Below are positions 39,828 through 52,200 of a stretch of DNA of 64,000 bases, piece after piece. This DNA comes from Wuchereria bancrofti (taxonomy: Eukaryota > Nematoda > Chromadorea > Rhabditida > Onchocercidae). The notes beneath the pieces were generated by a model, which searched no databases, had not been told where the DNA came from, and saw only the letters and a program-made list of their open reading frames with translations. The stretch's first letter is position 1; every line of letters starts with the position of its first letter. Location: contig SSBO01000009.1 of assembly GCA_005281725.1 (NCBI GenBank), positions 12,166,250-12,230,249 on the forward strand, in the 5' to 3' direction. Position numbers and translations under genes: made by a program.

Positions 39828-40941
39828 AAAGACAAAATAAATATTAATTTAAATGTAAATAATTTGAAATGGTAGATTTGTTTTTTAGAATAAATTTTTT
39901 TATTGCAAAATTTTAATCCATTAATGGGCTAAAAATTTGACAAGATATGATAGCCTAATATGAATGAATTTTCCATTTTTTTACATATTACAAAATAATA
40001 TTCTAATTGACGTACAAATAAATTTGTTTTGTATGAAATTTATTATTCTTTAACTTTATTCGTTTTCTTAAATTAAATTCATTTTAATTTCAGATTACAA
40101 GTTATGATTTCTTTCCTTTCTTCTCCATTCTTCCTCTTATTTTAATCTCATATCTCATAAAATAGAACTGTATTTCAATTATTTTTAATGAACTGCTTCT
40201 CTCTCTTTTTTCCCCCACTTACTTTCTCTCTCTCTCTCTTTGTTTATTTCCATTTCATATCTTTTTCGATTTTATTCAAATAAATGATCAACTTATTAGT
40301 GAGTAAAAAGTTGGATAAAATAAATGAGTGGTTTAAATTTTGCTCACTTTGTATGAGAACCATTGTGCCAGGTATGCTTGCTTCCTTCCAAAAAAAAGTA
40401 TATCATAAACAATTTCAAAAATAGCTGTTTTCAAATTTTTTTTTCTTTTTAAATTATATTTCCATTTGAAGTAAAGATCTTTTTCAACTTGTAATCATTA
40501 TGAAAGCAGAAAAGATAGAAAAAAAAATTAACTTAAGTACATTGAAGTAATAATTTGGTTCCATTTCACTGAAGTAGTGAGAAAGTTGAACTGTAAAATG
40601 TTACCAATCTAACCTTAAAACAAAGTTAAATAATATTTCACATTTATTAAAATGATATATTTGGATGGATTTATTTCATACTTTACAAGTTTAATAGAAA
40701 ATGAACTATTTCAACATTATTCTTGATAAATTTAAACCTTCAAATTATGAAATACATTTATTTAATTTTGCAAAATTAAATATATTGATTTTTAGGAAGC
40801 AAAAATTGGAATGTAAATGTTTACATAGCAATCACTTATGAAATTTTACAAAATGTTTTGAAATATAAATTTAAACACTCCTTTTTTCCATCTTTTGTAT
40901 TGTATTAAATTTGAATGTTATTATCAGTATAACATTACGTT

Positions 40942-40960
40942 GCTCTCTCTCTCTCTCTCT
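40942..40960. repeat. (CT)n microsatellite
   Basis: About nine CT units followed by TTCCCTCCC. Non-coding. Confidence 0.85.
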
Positions 40961-41639
40961 TTCCCTCCCACTTTTTGTCTTTTCTTTTTACAAAATTTTA
41001 TTTTACATTGATGATCAAGGATTGTAATTTTAGAGGGATGGGAAAAATTTTATACAAAATTGAAAGAATACAGATAGAATGTTTTGTATCATTTTAATTA
41101 CTAAGTGTACTTTAATTCTAACTTTATCATTAATCTTTTTTCATCCTATTAACATATTCCAAGTGATCAAAAAATAAGATAAATTAATAAGGTAATTTGT
41201 CAAATGAAATACGAATTGAAGTAATCATGGAGAATTTAATTTGATCATGAAATAGGTTAAAAGTATAAAAATAATTTATTAAGATAGGAATTTCACAACT
41301 TCCTTAATGAATCAAAATTTTTTTTTTCTAGAATTCTAAAGTATAATACTTATCATCCGGAAAAAAAAAAACAATAATAACACAACATCTTTGTTATAAT
41401 GAAACTATTTCTTGTCACCCATCAATAGAGATGTGTATTAATGATTGTTTCATTTGAAAACGTGACAGTGTACACGTAACGTAATTCTGAAGCGTCCAGA
41501 AAACCTTACATTACACGTTAACTTCTTGAACTGTTTGAAAAGTTAAAAGAAAAGAACTTGCTGAAACAATTAGTCTATAAAATATTTCAAAATTTAATAT
41601 AATTAAAAACTTTAATATAATTAATTAATATCTTTAAAG

Positions 41640-44600
41640 AGGAACATTTAATTGATCGTTTGGAAACAAAGTGCTTACAAATCATTTCATATTTTATATT
41701 ACATCAAAAAGATTGGAAGTTAATAAGTTGTATTCATCATCATTTGTCGTTATTTGAGGGAAAATTGCGAACAATGATGCGACCTCAAATTAATGTCATC
41801 ATTGATCAGGTAAGACAGCTTAATTTACATTATATTACTAATTAAAGTAATCAATATTTAATGTCAATTCAACTAATGTTATTCATACGTTACATTATTA
41901 ATATGCTTGTTAATAATTTGAAAAAAAAAAAATTTTGAAATTATTTCCAATTAGTGGTTATAATTTATTGATCAAATGATTATAAGTGCTATTGTATTCG
42001 TTTTTTTCTTCTGCACTTTAAACAAGTTTGAATTTATTGAGAATGAATTTCTATTTAACTTTTCAATATTTATATATTCTCTCTTCAATTTTTCCTAATT
42101 AACTTTAATTACTCAATTTTGAGAATATTATTCTTTGTAAACGATATACTGAAACAGTAAACATTAGTTAATAACAATTATATACCATTTCAATGCTTTT
42201 ATAAGATCAATTTCTTTTTTTTTTTCTGTACAGAAAAAAAAAAGAAAGAAAGAAATTTTGGAGAAAAAATTGAAAATTTGAAGCATCAATTTTTTCTCTT
42301 TTTTTTTTCATTCAAAAAATATTTCCTCAATGTTAATTAAATTTTATTGACTAGAAAGCAGAAAAAATTATTTTTCAAAACTTCCATTACATTAATTTAA
42401 CAAATCGAATTATTTATACTTGTTGGTAATTTCAAATTTGACGACTACTGTCATTATTATTGCTTTTGGGCTTTTCTTTCTTTAAAATGTCCTCAAAAAA
42501 TTTAAAAAAAAAAAAAAAGAAAAAAGGGATAAATAAATAATTTACAATTTGGTTTATTCTTAATGGAATTTAGCAGTTGCTAGGATAAATGCAACACTAT
42601 TTTATTGCATTCATTCAAAACATAACCAATTTCAATTGATAACTTTTTAAAGGATGAATCAGAAAATACGAAACCAGCGGGGTACAAATTTTGGTGTTGT
42701 CAATGTACCAGAAATGAAATAAATGATGTTGCAGGAATCAATAATAATTCATCATTGTCCAATGGTACTTAAATTTAGCTAATAATATTGTCTGATAATT
42801 TTGTCTAATTATCAAAAAAAAAATTTTTTTTTTTTTGTTAATAATTTGTATTATCTTACACTTTTCATTTCTGTATTTTAATTAAGTTGTAAAATTTTAA
42901 CAATTCCTTAATAAGTTTATTTTACATGAATGTTATAAAATATTTTAATTTTTTAAATAAACATAAACATAAAATACACACACATAAAAAAAAAGAAAGG
43001 TCATAACGATATAATCTATATTGCAATTTTATTACATACATGTATACTGCTGAACATCTACCATATTTAATTATTAAATTCAAAAATTTTATTGAAAATT
43101 TTTCTAATTTTTCTATAGCATAATTTTCTTATAGGCGTTGTGGTTACCCAGCAACCACTTCCCAGCAATCAAAGTAATTGTGGTCACAATAATTTAAGCT
43201 TTTGCAATTATACTTCTGAAATCAAAAATGGTTTCAGCGAAGAAAAGCACGAATTAGACGATGATAGTGAAATGAAAATCAAAATGAAAAGGTATTATAA
43301 TTAGCAAATTTTTATAAATAACAATTATAATATATGATAAGCCTAAAAATCATTAATTTTCATATACATTCCCCTTTTTTTTTTTTTTTTTGTGTTAATT
43401 ACAAAAAACAATTATGCTTCACTTCATTAGGTGAATTTATCAGTTTGCCCAAACACACAATCAATTTAATCAATTCACATTGATTATCACATTAGGACTA
43501 ATTAGCTTTCCAGGTTGAAAGAAGAAAGCATCAATATAACGAGTGTTGTACTGGATAATCTTATCAGTGAAGCAAAAAAAATAGATCCAACTGAAGGACA
43601 AAGAAAAACTGAACAAGCGGTATAATTTTAAATGTTTCCAATATAAGTTATTTGGTTCAGATCAAAATTTCCTAATATATACCGCCAAAATATTAATTTT
43701 TTGTTTATTCACAGAAACTAATTAAACATTTTGCGCATATTTTAAGCAATGACAAAACATATTTCTACGATGAAAATAATGTGAGTGAAAAAAGGAAAAA
43801 AAAAAATAGATAGCGTTGAAAGAAATTTGAGATTTTTAATTAAAAAGAAGTTTTTTATTTATTTAATTTTTTTTATTAAAAAGAAATTTTTTATTTATTA
43901 AAAATGAAATGAAAAAGTTGCTTAATTTAACTTAAGAAAATGACATACTGGTGAAGTTAGCAAGATAATACATTTATTATTTGTAAATTTTACGATAAAA
44001 TTTATCAATCCAAAAATTTTTCAATCTGAAATTAAATGCATAAATGTTTAGCAAACGAAAAAACTTTCCACTCAACAAAATTTGACTGAAAATGTTTATG
44101 ATATGGATGATATTGTTCTCTCAGATATTGATGAAGAAGATCAATGGAAATCAATGCCTGAAATTGAACAAATAACAAGTAAAAATGAACTTTTCATAAA
44201 ATATAATGTAAAATGTTATCAAAATTAACGATAATATTCAAATTTAAAATATTAACAAGTTTAGGAAAATTCATTGAAAGTTAAAAAAAAAACTTCTTTT
44301 TTTTTCAAGACAATTGTAATTATTTTAGGGATTGGTAGTGATCATCATAAAGAGCAAATTGTACATGATAACTGTGATAATTATGATGGTAATGAAGAAA
44401 TCAAAAAAATAAGTGATATATCAGATGCTTTTAGTTTTTCTGAACAAACTTCAAAATTAGAATTATTTGGAGAAAATTCCAACCAGATTAAAGATGCAAA
44501 AATTCAACTAAATGAAGTGGGTTTTTTGAACAATATTAATGAAGCTGATGATTCTGGCGAGGTTGTCGACAATTTTAGCAATTCCATAAAAAATTTAACC

Positions 44601-44951
44601 AGTTTTACTAACCGAAAATTATCAGCAAATACGAGCAAAAGCAATTATCTCTCAATGATTTGCATTCCGGATGATGATCTTATACTAAAGAAAGAAAATG
44701 CTCAAAATATTTCAATGGAAATTGGGCGCAAAAATACATTAATATTAGAATATGACGCTGAAACATTCGTACGATCGAATAAAATGTATGCTAATGATAT
44801 GTCAAGTTCATCATCAAGTGATAACGATGAAATACCCCAAATTATTATGTCAAACAAAAATGCCGGAAAAATTCTCAATCTTCCGGAAGAATCCAGAAAG
44901 GTCGATATTGCAACAACGAAACACGAAACACACGAAGTATACGAGAGATGA
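41640..44951 (+). CDS. Multi-exon gene of unknown function, 5' end missing
   Basis: I do not recognise this protein. Seven exons can be chained with agreeing phase: about 41640-41809, 42653-42764, 43135-43291, 43514-43619, 43715-43780, 44052-44178 and 44329-44951 (stop TGA), giving at least 452 residues. The first visible exon is helical-looking and starts in frame as EEHLIDRLETKCLQ, with no ATG, so at least one upstream exon is missing. Its acceptor could be after 41639 or after 41641. The second exon has a small cluster WCCQC. The rest is hydrophilic, rich in Asp, Glu, Ser and Asn, with no signal peptide or membrane segment and a run of six Ser in the last exon; it looks largely disordered. 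Poly(A) signals AATAAA follow at 45029 and 45145. It lies 1.3 kb upstream of the astacin gene on the same strand. Confidence 0.72.
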
Positions 44952-45028
44952 GAATACATCAGAAAATGTGTCAAGAAATGATGATAATGTTAAAATTTCA
45001 CCGATGATTAAATGAACAATTTAATGTG

Positions 45029-45150
45029 AATAAATAAGTGATAGGATAATTTTCATTTTGCTTTCATTTTCTTTTTCCCATTCTCTCATAATTATCTGTG
45101 ATCAGTTTGATACATCAAAAAATTTGATTGTAATTTCAATTGTGAATAAA
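45029..45150 (+). terminator. Poly(A) signals of the unknown gene
   Basis: Two AATAAA hexamers, at 45029-45034 and 45145-45150, lie 78 and 194 bases after the TGA at 44949-44951. Either could direct 3' end formation; a long A run (45195-45212) follows the second. Confidence 0.55.
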
Positions 45151-46257
45151 GCAAATGAAATAAACTTTCATAGTGTACACAAAATGTTTTGTGAAAAAAA
45201 AAAAAAAAAAAAATAAATAAAAAAGATGCATAACTTATGAATTTTCTACGATTTATTGGAAACTATTTTAATTTACTTCTAACTATCATTTCAATTTAAC
45301 CAAAAGATTTTGATTGTAATTTTAATCTTAATCATTTCAAACGTTTACTGATAATTCATTTTCCATAGATTTAAAATACCATGCAAATTTCATGCTTTCT
45401 TCGCATAATTACCGATTATTAAAAGAACAAAAAATATTTGAGAATTATCGTTTAATGTTGAAGGGTTTTTTTTTCTCGATTTTTGGTATTTTTAATACTT
45501 TGTCTACAAATAGATTTAGCGACATTTGAATATTTGGTATAAAGCAGTAATAATCGATAAGATCAAAATGATTATTCGAGTCAATAATTTCATTTATCAA
45601 ACAATAATTCATATAATATCTTTTGCTTCATCAATACATCCCATTTACTTGCTTATTACCTTAATGTTATACTTTCAAATATCTTTACCATAAAAATTTT
45701 TCGATTAATCCAGAAAAAAAAAAAAATTTATAGCATAAAATGGATTGCTATATTTTATGCATTTTAAGCATGAAAGATTTCAGATTGATTGCTTCATGAG
45801 AAATAAATGATATTTCATTTTACATCTAAAATTAAATATTTATCAGATAATAATTATAATTCCTAATTAATTTCAGTTAGGAAAATATTTCAATGAATTG
45901 ATAGATTAATCATTTGATTACAATCTTTTTTTTTCTTTTGTTATATTTTTAATTTTAATGTTTTTATCATGTAAATTATATGATATTGTACTTTAACATT
46001 GTTTCTTCCTCTTTTTTCTTTTTCTCTTTTTTTTTTTTTTTCTTGGAAACTTTTTATTAGGATAAATGAAGAGAAGAGCATGATGACTGATGATGGTGAT
46101 TTCTTGTAGAATTTGTTAACCGGTTGCTGTGAATGAAAAAGAAAGAGCTGAAATGATGGTGGCGCATTTACATGGAAAATATTTGTGGTATATGCGTAGA
46201 TTTCGATTTGTCGTTATTTCATCAACGATAAATTTACTGAAGAAAATAGCAATTTTG
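45151..46257 (+). promoter_or_regulatory. Intergenic region upstream of the astacin gene
   Basis: 1.1 kb between the unknown gene and the astacin start. It is AT-rich with T homopolymers (46020-46045). The coding frame is open upstream of the chosen ATG back to 46129, but the ATG at 46258 is the one placed directly before a signal peptide. No clear promoter element is visible. Confidence 0.35.
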
Positions 46258-49200
46258 ATGGAAATGAAGCAAATTATCATCGTTTTACAAATTTTCATTT
46301 GCTTCTTCTCTATTTATTCAGTGGAAAATTATCGAACGCAGAAAGTATCACAACGTACGTTAGATAATATCAAACAACTTATCACATTAAAAGCACAAAG
46401 GTTTATATTTCATTTTATTTATTTATCATCTTTTTTCTTTTTTTCCTTTTTAAATTTAAAAATGATAATTTTTAGTATTATTAAATTAATACCATCATTA
46501 TAATCATTTCTTGTATCAATAAATTTTTAAATATTACAGGCAAATTGAAAATATTGATAATGCATTATTAGCTGATCAAATAGTATTACAACGAAGAAAT
46601 CCTGAAGCAAAACGGCATCATAATGAATTATCAATCAATAATCCGGATGCATACTATCAAGTTTCTTTTCTTTTTCCTTTTTTTTTTTTTTGAAAATGAC
46701 AGTTTCATTATTTTTTTTTCTTTTACAAATTATTTGCAAAAATGTATGAAAAAATAATTTTTCCATTTTGCGTGTTATGAAATAATTTATAATTGTACTC
46801 TAACAAGGATTGATATTTCCGGTATTGATATTTAGATTCTTTCACATAAACTTTGAAAAGTTTTCAAGATTTCGAAAGGAATCAAAGTATTGAAATTTTA
46901 AAAGAAAGGCTCGTTTTTTTTTTCTTTTCAGGGTGATATTGATTTGTCGGAAAAGCAAGCTGAAATGCTAAGCAAACATTTGAAAAGTGAAATTGTTTTG
47001 AAGGAAAAGGACGATGAAATTATACGTCAAAAACGGTACTGTTAATAAATTTCATCAGTTTTTTTCTTTTTTTTTTAGAAAAAAAATTCTGTTATATTTT
47101 AATAGGAATTAAAACAAAAAAAAAAAAAAAAAATTCTGACTTCTATCCCAATTTTATTTGGTTGTAAAAAAACACACACACAGACACAACAAATTTAATT
47201 CAAATTCCATCAATTTTTATTTTTTCTTTACTGTTATGACTAATTGGTGTTTTTGCGCAAAGCTTAGTTAATTGCGCAAACTATAAGTTACGTCATCACA
47301 ATATCAAAGATAAATTTTTTTTTTTTGATTTGCCGAAAACCAGATTTTTACTCTTTCCTACACAGATATATAACAACATGCAAACATATGAAGTGGATAA
47401 GTTTACTTTTATTTACACTAATTTTATTTAAATTTATTTTAACATTTGGTTCAGATTTTTGTTTTGTTTTTTTGCTTGGCTTAAATATAAAATAAACTTC
47501 TTCAAAAATTAGATTTAACAAAATTACTATACAATAGATTCAAGCCTTGAATAATTAAACTTCAACTGTTCTTTTTTAGAAGCGTTGGACTTGAACCATT
47601 TTACGTACGTTGGGATCATAGACGTCCTATCAGTTATGAATTTGCCAAAACTATTCCATTAGAAACACGGGCAAAAATTCGCGCAGCATTGGCAATGTGG
47701 GAAGAGCGAACCTGCATACGATTCCAAGAAAATGGTCCAAATGTAGATCGAATTGAATTTTTCGACGGTGGCGGATGTTCAAGTTTTGTCGGCCGAACAG
47801 GAGGCACGCAAGTAATTTTGGAAGCAAAATTTATTGTCGAATAAATTTTTAATCTTTTAAAAATAAAATTACTCATACTTTGACTTAAAAAAAAAGAAGA
47901 GAAAGAAGAGCAAAAATTTTTACATTTCTTAAAAATTAAATTAATAATTTTTCAATAAAAATTTCAGGGAATTTCAATTTCAACTCCAGGATGTGATATA
48001 ATTGGTATTATATCACATGAAATTGGTCATACATTGGGAATATTTCATGAACAAGCACGTCTTGATCAGAAAAATCATATTTTTATTAATTACAATAATA
48101 TTCCATTAAGCCGTTGGAATAACTTTTTTCCAATATCGCAACATGAAGCTGATGTATTTAATTTACCCTATGATACGGGTAATTTTTTTTCATCTTATAG
48201 TAATGATAATAATAATTTAAAATACTAATTATGTTTTAATTTTTTCTTTTTCTTTTTTCAACAATAAGATAATTTAGTTAAAATTTTAACTCAAGAAGTT
48301 TCTTTTTTTTTTTTAATTATTTTTAAAAAATTTATAATATTTACAGGATCAGTAATGCATTATGGACCATATGGATTTGCAACAGATCCGTACGTACCAA
48401 CTATTACAACACGTAATAAATTTCAGCAGTACACAATTGGGCAACGTGAAGGGCCATCATTTCTGGATTATGCAGCTGTTAAGCTTTATATAACAACCGC
48501 ATTAGTGATATTGTCATCAAATGGCTGATAATTTCAAGAACTGTAAATTTGAGATCTCAAATCTAAACTGTTAACATTTATTAAAATCTTTTTTCAAACA
48601 ATATAAAAATATAATTGGTAGTACTTCAGAATTGATAAAAAAAAAATTCTTCACAGATAAGATTTATTAGTGCTAAAATTTTTTTGTTAGTCTTTGAGTA
48701 GTAAGTAAACTTACAATAATTTAAATTATAGGAATGAACATTAACTGCAAATATTCGGAATTATCAAATTTCAAATTCGAAATTATCAAATTAAATTTTC
48801 TTTCGTTATCTATTAGGATAGTGCTATAAAATACAATAATGATTAACTTCTTTCATAAAGCTTGTTTTTTAAAAATAACATTATTTTCTTTGTTTGTTAA
48901 AGATATTCTAGAATTTTTTTATTTATTTATTTATTTTATTTTTTAGATTAACATTGCTTATCGTTGTACGGAACATTGTGCTAATATATATTGCTATCAT
49001 AATGGTTATCCGAATCCTAATAATTGTGCGAAATGCTTATGTCCAGATGGTTTTGCTGGTAGTACCTGTCAATTTGTTCAATATACACCTTGTGGAGCTC
49101 TCATTAAGGTAAGCATTATTATCATTTTTTTTTTTTTTTTGGCCTTTTTTTCGATCAACAATATTATCACGTTATAGGTTAAAGATATATTTCTCCATAT

Positions 49201-52200
49201 AAAATCTTTTTTTATACATTAATTTTTGCATTTTTTCTGTACTTGATTTACAATTTCCAAAAATGATTTCAAATTTTGAATCAATTTTTTGCTTTTTATG
49301 CAAGTTCATAATTCATCCTATCATCTTACCGCTTTTATTGTCACTGCAAATATTATTGCTTTGAAATTTTGATCTTTTGATCTTACGCTTCTTCTATTGA
49401 CAACGTACGCAACTACTTCACGCAAAATACTCCATGTAAAAAAAAAAAAAAGAGAACTGATGCAATTAATACACCTTTTGATCAATTTATATGCATGATT
49501 TAGATTACTAGAAGAAAGAAGGTAAAAGATTGGTACCTTCCTACCTGTTTGATCCTTCCGATAATATACGTTTTGCCGTACATACTCAGGTCATAATCTT
49601 CCAACTTATTCTATCATTTCAATTCACTCTTAGTTAATGCAATATTCTTGAAAGACTAAACTAAATGCATTTCTTGAACTATTACTTATACTATATAACT
49701 TATCAGTGCTATTAGATATAAACAATAAAATTCCAGCAACATTATGATGAATAATCGATTTCTATGTATTTTCCCTCTTAATAGCATTGATAAATTATTT
49801 CTAATAGCATTGAATACTGATCTTTACAAAAAAAAAAGACCACTTGGTAAGATATTCTTGTAACACTTCTACAAATTTTCTTGAAGAAATTTCCAATTTT
49901 TCTAAATTAATATCCATCGATATCAGAATTACGAAGTTTTTTTCATTAAGTTATTAAATGATAGAAAAAAAATTACTTGTATGTATTATGATAATTATGA
50001 TAAGAAATGAAAGGAGAAAGAGAGGGAAAGAGAGAGAGGGAAAGAGGGGGAGGGAGAGAAGAAAAGAGAGAGGAAAGGAAATGCAAAAACAAAATGATGT
50101 ATATTTCAGTAATTTTTATTTTGCAATACAAATTTAATAATAATTAATGCAATTATGGTGTGATATATTGGCTGTGTATGCTTCTTCGATACAATCATCC
50201 CTTCTTGCTACGAAATTGTCGGACGATATGTGCCATTAATGATCGCAAGTTGAACAAGTTGGCGACGCTTGTGCTCGTCATCGTTGCTACTGAGCAAAGC
50301 TTTGACACTGTGTATACCGATTGATAATTTCTGGACACAGCGATCATGCGACACATCAGTAGCGATGATGAGCACATGCAAGGGTTCCGAGAGATGCTCC
50401 CAACCAATACGATTACGAAGACGGGCTTCACGACGAGAATCCTGAAAAATTCACAAGACGGGCTTAACGACAGGCATCCTGAAGAATTCACAAGACGGAT
50501 TTTACAATAGGTATCCTGAAAGATTCACAAGACAGGCTTCACAACGGGTATCCTGAAAAACCCAGTGCAATTTCTTAATGGTCATCCTGAAAAATTCAAG
50601 AAAACAGGCTTCACGACGGGAATCCTGAGAAATTCGCTGCAACTTTCCAATGTTATACGCTATTGATACTATCCAGTAAATATTATAGAATGGATAGATT
50701 GCATCGTTTATTGATCTGTTTACTGATATGATGTTATAACCTGGTGTAGCAGAAGAGACAGTAATAAGGGAGTAAGATCAGGAAGTTTTTACTTTAACGG
50801 AACCCTTTCCACGGATAAGGATGCGACAATCGGTCTGGGCCTCAAGTTGTTTCACCGAAATTCCTCGTGGTCCAAGAATGCGTCCGATTAATTTGCAATT
50901 TGGACGTTGTGGAATAATAACCTTCTCCTGGATCGTAACAAGAGACCCTTCCATCTAAAATATATTTTAACCAAAATGCTTAAAACTACTGAATTAAAAA
51001 CTAGAGAGCTTGAAACTACTGAGGAAAAAAAAAAATTGAAAACATTAAGGTAATTCCTAAAATCGTATTTCAAGCTGATTGATATGCATTTAAGAGTTAT
51101 CAATAACTCTACACACACGCATATTTGACCATAGTGAATTTTGATTATTTTCACGCAAAAAGATGCTATTAATTCTAATTTTAAAAATTTAATTGTTTAT
51201 ATGCGTCATATTGAATTGATGTATCATTGGCTATTTACATGGTAAAGATGATGCATATGATCATTACGCATAGCACGCATATAGATAACGGTCCAGACAC
51301 GATCGATTTCATTGATAAGCAACGAATAGGTGTTTTGAAGCTTGTCAGGATGATTTGATTGAAGAGCATCCAATTTACACATTTCTTGCACCAATTCATT
51401 AAAATATCTAGAAAATTTTCAAAGTCATTAATACAAACTTCAAAATGAAATTAATACAAACTTCAAAATGAAATTGAATGATTAGAAATGGGAAAATTTC
51501 TTGATACCTTGTGTTATCGAAGCGAGTGTTGTGCACAATACTATCTAGGCGCATATCGCAGATCGGGGAAGGTGAAAGAGAGGTACCATCCGGTACATCC
51601 CATTCTCCACATTGACCGGTATCACCGCTTTCCTCGGTTCCTTCCATCCCGAGTCCTGCTAGAGAGTGCAGCACTCGATAAATGTACTTCAATGTGACAA
51701 TACTAAATTTACCTGTTTCTTCGCCTTTTTATAGCTTTTGCTTCCAATATGATTTTTGTTTGCATAAGCATTACATATTATCATAAATTAAATTTAAATT
51801 TGAATATAAATATGTTAAATAGATAACAATATCATCAAATACATTACTATTCGTCGTTTTAACTTATTTTTGATTTTTTCTAATTTTTAATATTTTCATT
51901 TCACATTTTTCATAATTTGACTCTTCGGTTATTTAATTCGAATTTTTCATTGAGTTAATAATGAAACTCCACTTAATATATCTGTTAGTAAGTTAATTTG
52001 TTACTGTATTTTTGTCGACTTGTGGAATTTTTTCTTAGCAGGATTAACTTGTTAATTAGCTAATTAACTTGTTAATGAAAGGTAAAAACGAACATTTCCA
52101 ACCTAAAAGTTTTCAATTTTGCACTTTCTAGAAATTATCGCCCAATGCTTTCTTTTACTCTTAATTTTACTTCTTATAAAATCTAAGTTGAGCATAACGT

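Larger units (their letters stand above)
36558..41639. other. 5-kb stretch with no assigned gene
   Basis: AT-rich with GA/CT microsatellites (37141-37160, 39284-39305, 39810-39827, 40942-40960) and an ATT-type patch at 38695-38775. A less AT-rich patch at 38519-38690 is open on both strands without a known motif. Missing 5' exons of the next gene may lie here; one candidate is the short open run at about 41522-41590 in plus orientation, which I could not confirm. Confidence 0.45.

Noticed and set aside
50195..50491. 98-codon minus frame overlapping STAR exon 4
   Set aside because: It is an out-of-frame reading through the minisatellite; the STAR frame with IGWEHL and INGTYRP is the real one.
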